Positions 1 through 6,606 of a stretch of DNA of 6,606 nt are shown piece by piece. A program made the position numbers and the translations under genes. Every line of letters starts with the position of its first letter. Position 1 is the first letter of the stretch. The notes beneath the pieces were generated by a model. That model saw nothing but the letters and a program-made list of their open reading frames with translations, did no database searches and had not been told where the DNA came from. This DNA comes from Bacteroidaceae bacterium (lineage in GTDB: Bacteria; Bacteroidota; Bacteroidia; Bacteroidales; Bacteroidaceae): the NCBI GenBank assembly GCA_017472905.1, contig JAFUNW010000174.1:1-6606 (forward strand), in the 5' to 3' direction.

Positions 1-1839
<1,839 letters not shown>

Positions 1840-1844
1840 CTTTG

Positions 1845-1898
1845 TAATTTACTATTTGGTGATTTACTATTTACTATTTATTTACGATTGGACGATTT
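1845..1898. repeat. Left (mutB-side) end of cassette: AT-rich inverted repeat modules
   Basis: The stretch begins TAATTTAC, then contains ATTTACTATTT modules and TTTACGATT. The 14-base string at 1861-1874 (GATTTACTATTTAC) recurs exactly inverted at 2352-2365, and ATTTACGATT at 1880-1889 recurs inverted at 2362-2371. On the minus strand this DNA is the leader immediately upstream of the mutB start codon, so it replaces whatever ribosome-binding context mutB originally had. Confidence 0.65.
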
Positions 1899-1948
1899 TA
1901 CTATTTCATCCGTATCCTATTTTATTTACGATTGGACGATTGGACGAT
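1877..1948. repeat. Direct repeat pair with an 8-base tandem, downstream of the four-helix-bundle gene
   Basis: A 21-base sequence (core TTTACGATTGGACGATT) occurs at 1877-1897 and again at 1921-1941, 44 bases apart. The second copy is followed by one more 8-base unit, so TGGACGAT occurs at 1889-1896, 1933-1940 and 1941-1948. The second copy lies inside the 3' end of the four-helix-bundle gene and supplies its last codons and its stop codon. Confidence 0.8.
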
Positions 1949-2311
1949 TTCTTCCGCATTCATCCTATTGCGTGTCGTAATGACCGATTTTGCTATAATA
2001 TTCAGTAATTCTGAAGATTCCTGATGCAGAGGTTTAAGGCGGGATGCCGACATTATCTCACTTCGCATGATGATTTCGAGCCAGTGGCATGTTTCGTCCA
2101 ACTCTTCTTCTACCATCTTCATCTTGTTGATGAAGTCCTTGTCGGATTTTGCAAGGCAAGCAGCACGGTAGTTAGCTGAAGGAGAGGTTCCTGAGCGCAT
2201 AATTTGTCGTGCGATAGCAAGTCCTGCCACTGTAGAAGGCATAGAATCGACCATCTTTACGATGCGTACCGCAAAAGCAGTCATCCGTTCCTGTAACTCC
2301 GCTTTGTTCAT
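1922..2311 (-). CDS. Four-helix-bundle protein (23S rRNA intervening-sequence/S23 family, related to Avd)
   Basis: This 129-residue protein is predicted to be all-helical. It matches the remembered pattern of the four-helix-bundle family first found encoded in 23S rRNA intervening sequences: QIMRSGTSPSANYRAACLAKS (residues 37-57), then DFINKMKMVEEELDETCHWLEII (59-81). Length is typical for the family. There is no signal peptide or membrane segment, so it is cytosolic. Characterised relatives include Avd, a pentameric nucleic-acid-binding accessory of diversity-generating retroelements; no function can be assigned to this one. The start at 2311 keeps the whole first helix and lies 63 bases after the mutA stop. 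No Shine-Dalgarno or convincing promoter of its own is visible, so it is probably co-transcribed with mutA. The last residues (VQSSNRK) and the stop codon are encoded by flanking repeat DNA. Nothing ties it to cobalamin or propionate metabolism except position. Confidence 0.9.
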   Translation of the reverse strand: MNKAELQERMTAFAVRIVKMVDSMPSTVAGLAIARQIMRSGTSPSANYRAACLAKSDKDFINKMKMVEEELDETCHWLEIIMRSEIMSASRLKPLHQESSELLNIIAKSVITTRNRMNAEEIVQSSNRK

Positions 2312-2340
2312 AAATCGTTAAATAATCAAATCACAAAATA

Positions 2341-2373
2341 AATCGTAATTCGTAAATAGTAAATCGTAAATTA
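2341..2373. repeat. Right (mutA-side) end of cassette: inverted counterpart of the left end
   Basis: Read on the minus strand from 2373, this end begins TAATTTACGATTTACTATTT and continues with ACGAATTACGATT. It contains the exact inverse of the 14-base string at 1861-1874. It starts one base after the mutA stop codon and forms the leader of the four-helix-bundle gene. Confidence 0.65.
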
Positions 2374-2374
2374 A

Positions 2375-4231
2375 TTATATGTTCAAAAGCGCATTAAAAT
2401 GCTTGAGGGTCTCCAATACGTTGCAACGTACGTGAATGAAATGTTCGATGCCGGCGGCTTTAAGGTCTTCCATGCAAGCCGGAGCACCTGCAACGATGAA
2501 CATGGCCCGTCCGTTCAGTGCTTGATAAGCAGGAACGGCATATTCGGCATATTCGTCATCGCTTGAACAGAGCACGACAATGTCTGCATTTGCTTTCAAG
2601 GCAGCTTCCACACCCTCTTCAATGGTGGGGAAACCAAGGTTGTCTATCACTTCGTATCCGGCACAAGCCAGGAAGTTGCATGAGAATTGGGCGCGAGCCT
2701 GACGCATGGCCAGATTTCCTATAGTGAGCATAAATGCTTTGGGACGTTTGCCAGAGTTCTCGGTTTCCAGACGCAAAGCTTCGAATTCGCTGGCAGCACG
2801 TGATTGGTCCAGAGTGGCAATGGGCTTTTCGCAAGAATCGTTGTCTCCGCAGCAACAAGAAACTGTTGTCGGAGTCTTTCCCTCAGAAGATTCGCTGAAG
2901 TTCGGATATTGATTGGTTCCGAGAAGAATTTCTTTGCGTTTCGATACGGCTTCGTGGCGAGCCTTGTTGCTGGCGTTGATGGCAGCCTGCACTTTACCGG
3001 CTTTGATGGCAGTCAACATACCCCCTTCTTCTTCTACTTGCAGGAAGAGGTTCCATGCTTGTTGTGCTATCGAAACGGTCAGATTCTCGATGAAATAGGA
3101 ACCGGCAGCCGGGTCTACCACTTTGTCGAAATGGCATTCCTCTTTCAGCAACAGTTGTTGGTTGCGGGCGATACGCTCAGAGAAATCATCGGAAGCTTGG
3201 TATGCTTTGTCAAAGGGGCTGACAGTCATGGAATCTACTCCGGCCAATGCAGCACTCATCGCTTCGGTTTGTGTGCGAAGCATGTTTACGTGTGCATCGA
3301 ATAGGGTCAGGTTGAATGTCGAGGTCTCGGCATGAACAGCCATCTTGCAGGCGCATTCACATGCCGGTTTATACTCGTTTACAATGTTGGCCCATAACAT
3401 GCGAGCTGCGCGGAACTTGGCGATTTCAAGGAAATAGTTGGAACTGATACCGAAGTTGAACTTGATCTTCTTCGCCGCAGTGTCTGCCGGAACACCGGCT
3501 TCAACCAACGCATGGAGGTAATCGTTTCCCCAAGCGAGGGCATAACCTAATTCTTGGGAGATGTATGAACCCGCATTGTTCAGTTCGATGGCATTGACGT
3601 TGATGCAACGATATTTAGGCAGCTCTGCAAGTGTTTCAATCAATTCTTTGGCGGTTGCAACGTAGTTGCTGAGGTCTTTGCCGCGTACCATCATCTTGCC
3701 CATCGGGTCGTAGTTGATCGAGCCTTTGAGGTTTTCCAAGTTATAGCCTTGCTTCCGGAAATAGTCAACCAGCAATTTAGCCAATGCTACGACTGCCCCT
3801 TGACAGGTCGAGAAGTTCAATTCAATGCAGTCGGCGCAAATATTGTTTAATAGTGTTTCAATGAATTCGGGACAAAGATCTTTCTTTTTGAGGCTGAATC
3901 CAATGGAGTCTACTCCCTTGTTTAAGATGTCAAGTGCTTTGGCATTGGCTTCTTGGGGAGATTCCACTTGAATGTTTTGACGAACAAACCAAGTGTTGTC
4001 CTTTTTGGTTCCTCTTACATAGGGGTATTCTCCGGGAAGTCCCTCTGTCGTTTTCATTCCTTCAAGATCTTCTTTCCGGTAGAACGGCTTTACTTTGAAT
4101 CCTTCGTTGGTTTTCCAAACCAGTTTCTTCTCATAATCGGCTCCTTTCAAATCGACATTGATTTTGTCCATCCACTCTTGTGTGGAGACGGGAGCGAAAT
4201 CAGAAAAGAGTTTCTCTTTACTATTTGCCAT
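2375..4231 (-). CDS. mutA: Methylmalonyl-CoA mutase small (non-catalytic) subunit
   Basis: The 618-residue protein pairs with MutB to form the cytoplasmic heterodimeric mutase of the succinate-propionate pathway. It has the same fold as MutB: a barrel region (~35-435, with FRAARMLWANIVNEY at 273-287 and VVDPAAGSYFIENL at 371-384 matching MutB segments), a linker, and a C-terminal cobalamin-like domain (~497-618). That domain is degenerate. Where MutB has Lys593, Asp597, His599 and Gly602, this subunit has Thr503, Leu507, Met509 and Ala512, so it cannot ligand cobalt through histidine. This is normal for the small subunit. Length fits the family. The start at 4231 (MANSKEKLFSDF) follows an AT-rich leader without a clear Shine-Dalgarno. 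It is first in the operon, about 45 bases from the predicted transcription start. The linker holds an odd cysteine cluster, CCCGDNDSC (459-467), and a further CECAC occurs at 291-295. Confidence 0.96.
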   Translation of the reverse strand: MANSKEKLFSDFAPVSTQEWMDKINVDLKGADYEKKLVWKTNEGFKVKPFYRKEDLEGMKTTEGLPGEYPYVRGTKKDNTWFVRQNIQVESPQEANAKALDILNKGVDSIGFSLKKKDLCPEFIETLLNNICADCIELNFSTCQGAVVALAKLLVDYFRKQGYNLENLKGSINYDPMGKMMVRGKDLSNYVATAKELIETLAELPKYRCINVNAIELNNAGSYISQELGYALAWGNDYLHALVEAGVPADTAAKKIKFNFGISSNYFLEIAKFRAARMLWANIVNEYKPACECACKMAVHAETSTFNLTLFDAHVNMLRTQTEAMSAALAGVDSMTVSPFDKAYQASDDFSERIARNQQLLLKEECHFDKVVDPAAGSYFIENLTVSIAQQAWNLFLQVEEEGGMLTAIKAGKVQAAINASNKARHEAVSKRKEILLGTNQYPNFSESSEGKTPTTVSCCCGDNDSCEKPIATLDQSRAASEFEALRLETENSGKRPKAFMLTIGNLAMRQARAQFSCNFLACAGYEVIDNLGFPTIEEGVEAALKANADIVVLCSSDDEYAEYAVPAYQALNGRAMFIVAGAPACMEDLKAAGIEHFIHVRCNVLETLKHFNALLNI

Positions 4232-4278
4232 AGTCTTTAAACTTTTTATTAAGATTAATATTTTGTTTCTTAATTCTT

Positions 4279-4290
4279 CTTTTGCAAAAG
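4279..4290. promoter_or_regulatory. 12-base palindrome overlapping the mut -7 element
   Basis: CTTTTGCAAAAG is a perfect palindrome covering the TTTTG part of the mut -7 element and the bases just downstream. A protein bound here would block transcription initiation, so it is a possible operator. A 12-base AT-rich palindrome may equally arise by chance. Confidence 0.2.
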
Positions 4291-4318
4291 TAGCAAATAC
4301 TTCTTTGTGGGGAACAAG
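4285..4318 (-). promoter_or_regulatory. Bacteroides-type promoter for the mutA-four-helix-mutB operon
   Basis: On the minus strand TACTTTTG (4292-4285) matches the Bacteroides -7 consensus TAnnTTTG exactly. The best -33 candidate is CTTG (4318-4315), 22 bases upstream, slightly longer than the usual ~19-21 and one base off TTTG. Initiation would fall near 4275, leaving a leader of about 45 bases before mutA. That is too short for a cobalamin riboswitch. Confidence 0.6.
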
Positions 4319-4394
4319 ATTTTTTCTCTTTTCCGGTCTCTCTTTTTATATGTTCACCTATTTATAATAAGGTGTATGCCTTGAATTCTTTGTT

Positions 4395-4410
4395 TTGTAA
4401 TATGGAGTTT
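4395..4410 (+). repeat. Direct repeat, copy 1 (16 bases)
   Basis: TTGTAATATGGAGTTT occurs here and again, identically, at 4721-4736, an offset of 326 bases. The copies enclose the 21-base tandem array. Confidence 0.75.
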
Positions 4411-4529
4411 GCAAAAACAGGGGTTGTAGCTTTGCTTTCTGTAGTGGAAAACAAAATGTCACTGCCGGAAAAACTCTTGACGAAGTTTGGAAAAACCGAT
4501 GTGGATTCGTGGAAAAGTTTGATTTAGGT

Positions 4530-4601
4530 CGTTGATTATATAATTCGCGCCGTTGATTATATAGTTTGTGTCGCTGATTATATAATCAGCGGCGCTGATT
4601 A
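4530..4601. repeat. 21-base tandem repeat, about 3.4 copies
   Basis: Units begin CG(T/C)TGATTA at 4530, 4551, 4572 and 4593, spaced exactly 21 bases apart. The first three share CG(T/C)TGATTATATA and then diverge over their last eight bases. The fourth matches only for CGCTGATTA. Because 21 is a multiple of three, the minus-strand frame reads a seven-residue repeat (DYIISDT, NYIINGA, NYIINDL). That is a property of the repeat length and does not by itself show coding. Confidence 0.85.
4572..4591. promoter_or_regulatory. 20-base perfect palindrome in repeat unit 3, possible protein-binding site
   Basis: CGCTGATTATATAATCAGCG is self-complementary over its full length. Its right half can alternatively pair with the fourth repeat unit, since TAATCAGC at 4583-4590 is the inverse of GCTGATTA at 4594-4601. 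It lies near the middle of the spacer, about 270-300 bases upstream of each predicted transcription start. Its dyad symmetry resembles an operator for a dimeric regulator, but no known site is recognised. Confidence 0.35.
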
Positions 4602-4720
4602 AAGAAATGATGCATGGGAAATTGAAAAATGAGCATAGTCGGATTGTTAAAAGCAACCTTGAAAAAAGAACCGATCACTCCCCAATGTAGGGGTGAAGTA
4701 GGATTCTTGGAGTGTTATGA

Positions 4721-4736
4721 TTGTAATATGGAGTTT
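4721..4736 (+). repeat. Direct repeat, copy 2 (16 bases)
   Basis: Identical to 4395-4410. This copy ends about 80 bases before the -33 element of the transporter promoter. Confidence 0.75.
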
Positions 4737-4817
4737 ACAATTGGCAAATGGAAAAAAAATGCAGCAGGAACAAATACTTAGTCCGCATAAAAACTAAATA
4801 AAAATAAATAAGAATAA

Positions 4818-4848
4818 TTTGTTGGCTTCCTCATTTTGGCTACTTTTG
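4818..4848 (+). promoter_or_regulatory. Bacteroides-type promoter for the transporter gene
   Basis: TTTG at 4818-4821 is followed after exactly 19 bases by TACTTTTG at 4841-4848. This is a full match to the -33/-7 consensus of the Bacteroides primary sigma factor at preferred spacing. Initiation would fall near 4855, giving a leader of roughly 15-20 bases. The 12 bases GCTACTTTTGCA around the -7 element also occur at the mut promoter on the other strand. Confidence 0.8.
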
Positions 4849-4870
4849 CAGAGTTTTTAAAACGAATGTT

Positions 4871-6541
4871 ATGGAATGGTTGCAGAAGCTTTTGCTTGAT
4901 TCAGATTCGATAGCCCATATCGTGTTGCTCTACTCTTTTGTGGTAGCTTGTGGGGTACTTTTGGGTAAAATGAAGATTTTCGGTGTTTCTTTAGGAGTCA
5001 CGTTCGTCTTGTTTGTAGGTATCCTGGTCGGACATTGGGGTTTTACCGGAAATCGTGAAATCTTGAATTTTATTCAGGACTTCGGATTGATTCTTTTTGT
5101 CTTCTGCATAGGTCTTCAAGTCGGACCATCTTTCTTTTCTTCGTTCAAGAAAGGAGGAATATCCATGAATCTGATAGCATCCGGTGTTGTTCTGTTGAAC
5201 ATCGCAGTCATGCTTCTTCTTTATTACTGTTTCTTCTCACCGGAGGATCTACCCATGATGGTGGGAGTTCTATGTGGAGCTGTGACGAATACGCCCGGTC
5301 TGGGTGCTGCAAACGAAGCTCTAAACCAAATCGGGTACAATGGCCCGCAGATTGCAAACGGTTATGCCTGCGCTTATCCTTTGGGAGTGGTGGGTATCAT
5401 TGGTGCAACGATTCTTTTGCGGTACATTTGCAGCATAAAGTTGGAGAAGGAAGAAGAACAGTTACGTCAAGAAGAAGAAGCGAACCCGCATATGAAGCCC
5501 CATTTGATGCACATTGAAATGAGAAACGAGGCATTAAATGGAAAGACATTGTTGGAGGTAAAAGAGTTCCTTGGACGTGAATTCGTGTGTTCACGCATAT
5601 TACAAAATGGCCATGTAAGCATTCCTACCCGGGATACGGTTTTTCATGTCGGTGACCAACTGTTCATTGTATGTGCCGAGGATGATGCGGATCCAATTAT
5701 TGCATTTGTCGGTCCGCAGATTCAGGTGGATTGGGAGAAGCAGGATGTTCCGATGGTTTCCCGCCGAATTTTGATTACCCAACCCAAAATGAATGGAAAG
5801 ACGTTGGGTTCGCTTCATTTTAGCAGTATGTACGGAGTGAATGTCACTCGCGTCAATCGTTCGGGAATGGACCTTTTTGCAAATCGAAATCTGGTGTTGC
5901 AGGTTGGTGACCGCCTGATGGTAGTTGGTCCGCAAGATGCCGTAGAACGGGTGGCGCATAAGATGGGTAATTCCCTAAAGCGTCTGGATCATCCGAATAT
6001 ACTAACCATTTTTGTGGGAATATTTATAGGAATCCTGTTTGGCAGCTTGCCGATAGCTTTCCCCGGAATACCGACTCCCGTAAAGTTAGGCTTGGCCGGA
6101 GGTCCGCTAGTCGTAGCAATCCTAATCGGACGTTTCGGATATAAACTCAAGTTGGTGACTTATACAACCATGAGTGCAAATTTGATGCTTCGTGAAATCG
6201 GTTTGTCGCTCTTTTTAGCCAGTGTGGGAATCAAAGCGGGCGAGACATTCGTACAGACGGTTGTTGATGGGGATGGCTTGCTGTATGTCGGTTGTGGCTT
6301 TTTGATTACCGTATTGCCTATTCTTATCATGGGAACGGTGGCTCGAATGCATTATAAGTTGAATTATTTCACTCTGATGGGATTAATAGCAGGAAGTACG
6401 ACTGATCCACCGGCTTTGGCCTATGCAAATCAGACAGCAGGGAACGATGCTCCGGCTGTAGGATATTCAACTGTTTATCCATTGGCTATGTTTCTGAGAA
6501 TATTGACGGCACAAGTGATAATCTTACTTTTGTGTAATTGA
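4871..6541 (+). CDS. AspT/YidE/YbjL-type transporter with two RCK_C domains
   Basis: This is a 556-residue inner-membrane protein with the duplicated layout of the aspartate:alanine exchanger family. An N-terminal membrane half (~15-190) has hydrophobic segments near 15-33, 36-57, 70-86, 98-122 and 166-187. A cytoplasmic middle holds two RCK_C (TrkA_C) domains (~215-283 and ~297-368), each with the same turn (HVGDQLFIVC 259-268, QVGDRLMVVG 344-353). A C-terminal membrane half (~376-556) follows. Each half carries an equivalent signature loop: GAVTNTPGL (136-144) and GSTTDPPAL (508-516). Length is normal for the family and nothing appears missing. A charged stretch (190-205, rich in Glu and Lys) links the first half to the RCK_C domains. 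Relatives include AspT, E. coli YbjL and YidE, and the succinate exporter SucE1. The substrate here is unknown; a C4 acid is plausible because of the divergent mut operon. The ATG at 4871 fits the promoter closely; the ATG at 4866 is out of frame. The TGA stop is followed at once by an in-frame TAA. Confidence 0.92.
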   Translation: MEWLQKLLLDSDSIAHIVLLYSFVVACGVLLGKMKIFGVSLGVTFVLFVGILVGHWGFTGNREILNFIQDFGLILFVFCIGLQVGPSFFSSFKKGGISMNLIASGVVLLNIAVMLLLYYCFFSPEDLPMMVGVLCGAVTNTPGLGAANEALNQIGYNGPQIANGYACAYPLGVVGIIGATILLRYICSIKLEKEEEQLRQEEEANPHMKPHLMHIEMRNEALNGKTLLEVKEFLGREFVCSRILQNGHVSIPTRDTVFHVGDQLFIVCAEDDADPIIAFVGPQIQVDWEKQDVPMVSRRILITQPKMNGKTLGSLHFSSMYGVNVTRVNRSGMDLFANRNLVLQVGDRLMVVGPQDAVERVAHKMGNSLKRLDHPNILTIFVGIFIGILFGSLPIAFPGIPTPVKLGLAGGPLVVAILIGRFGYKLKLVTYTTMSANLMLREIGLSLFLASVGIKAGETFVQTVVDGDGLLYVGCGFLITVLPILIMGTVARMHYKLNYFTLMGLIAGSTTDPPALAYANQTAGNDAPAVGYSTVYPLAMFLRILTAQVIILLLCN

Positions 6542-6606
6542 TAAGAGAAGATGCAGAAATAGAATATTCTATGTACAAGAGAGAATAAAAATATTAAAAT
6601 AATAAA

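Larger units (their letters stand above)
1845..2373 (-). mobile_element. Putative small mobile cassette carrying a four-helix-bundle gene
   Basis: A 529-base unit fills the space between mutA and mutB. Its two ends read TAATTTAC facing inward (1845-1852 on plus, 2366-2373 on minus). Both ends continue in the same modules, ATTTACTATTTAC and TTTACGATT, although in different order. Only one base separates it from the mutA stop codon and five from the mutB start codon. Removing the unit would leave a tight two-gene operon. It contains one gene and no transposase or reverse transcriptase. Genes of this protein family are known as inserts in 23S rRNA genes and as scattered genes in Bacteroidota, which fits a mobile origin. 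The mobility and the exact ends are inference; they could instead be the product of local repeat expansion. Confidence 0.5.
4232..4870. other. Divergent intergenic region, 639 bases
   Basis: This spacer separates the minus-strand mut operon from the plus-strand transporter gene. It holds a promoter at each end, a 16-base direct repeat (4395-4410 and 4721-4736), and a tandem array of a 21-base unit with a 20-base palindrome near the centre. I find no convincing protein-coding gene, tRNA or known riboswitch. Short ATG-started frames exist (41 residues at 4402-4527 and 27 residues at 4607-4690, plus strand; 65 residues at 4656-4459, minus strand) but have no recognisable domain. Confidence 0.8.

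Noticed and set aside
1922..2311. Diversity-generating retroelement, prompted by the Avd-like protein
   Set aside because: There is no reverse transcriptase, no template/variable repeat pair and no variable-protein gene in the window. The protein belongs to the broader four-helix-bundle family.
2312..2374. Separate promoter for the four-helix-bundle gene
   Set aside because: The minus strand contains TTATTTTG, which misses the invariant A of TAnnTTTG, and there is no TTTG at suitable distance upstream. Readthrough from mutA is simpler.
4213..4231. Similarity of the first mutA codons (CAAATAGTAAA) to the cassette end
   Set aside because: An 11-base AT-rich match encoding ordinary N-terminal residues is likely chance.
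4441..4475. Possible cobalamin riboswitch, prompted by GTCACTGCC near 4457
   Set aside because: One near match to the B12 box (GCCACTG) is not enough. The other conserved boxes are absent, and it lies upstream of the mut promoter, outside the predicted leader.
4402..4527. 41-residue plus-strand frame starting MEFAKTGVVALL
   Set aside because: It is short, has no family resemblance, no promoter or ribosome-binding signal, and starts inside the 16-base direct repeat. It could be a small protein or a gene remnant, but the sequence alone does not support calling it.
4459..4656. 65-residue minus-strand frame with a seven-residue repeat (DYIISDT, NYIINGA, NYIINDL)
   Set aside because: The peptide repeat follows automatically from a 21-base DNA repeat. 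The frame has no recognisable domain and no clear promoter, and the DNA palindrome explains the pattern better.
4607..4690. 27-residue plus-strand frame starting MMHGKLKNEHS
   Set aside because: Chance-length frame in an AT-rich spacer with no supporting signals.
6542..6606. Transcription terminator after the transporter gene
   Set aside because: The 14-base palindrome at 6559-6572 (ATAGAATATTCTAT) has no loop and no following T tract; the downstream bases are A-rich. It may be incidental.

Overview
This window looks like a chromosomal segment of a Bacteroides-type anaerobe (Bacteroidota). The evidence is a pair of methylmalonyl-CoA mutase subunit genes of the succinate-to-propionate pathway, promoters of the Bacteroides form (TTTG, about 19-22 bases, then TAnnTTTG), AT-rich leaders without clear Shine-Dalgarno sequences, and moderate-GC coding DNA with AT-rich spacers. 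I cannot name the species from sequence alone.

Layout. Positions 1-4231 hold a minus-strand operon read right to left. First comes mutA, the non-catalytic small subunit of methylmalonyl-CoA mutase (2375-4231). Next is a 129-residue four-helix-bundle protein of the 23S rRNA intervening-sequence family (1922-2311). Last is mutB, the catalytic large subunit (1839 down to 1). The window edge cuts mutB inside its cobalamin-binding domain, just after the DxHxxG motif. Positions 4232-4870 are a 639-base divergent spacer with a promoter at each end, a 21-base tandem repeat containing a 20-base perfect palindrome, and a 16-base direct repeat. Positions 4871-6541 on the plus strand encode a complete 556-residue AspT/YidE/YbjL-type transporter with two central RCK_C (TrkA_C) domains. 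The last 65 bases are AT-rich and contain no gene.

How it fits together. MutA and MutB form the heterodimeric adenosylcobalamin enzyme that interconverts succinyl-CoA and (R)-methylmalonyl-CoA, the entry to propionate formation. The divergent transporter belongs to a family that includes aspartate:alanine exchangers and succinate exporters. A link to succinate or another C4 acid is therefore reasonable, but it is inference.

The most unusual item is the four-helix-bundle gene. It sits in a ~529-base AT-rich unit whose two ends begin with the same 8 bases in inverted orientation and are built from the same short modules. The unit fills almost all the space between mutA and mutB. It looks like a small mobile cassette inserted between two genes whose products are needed in equal amounts. 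I see no complete new multi-gene system in this window.
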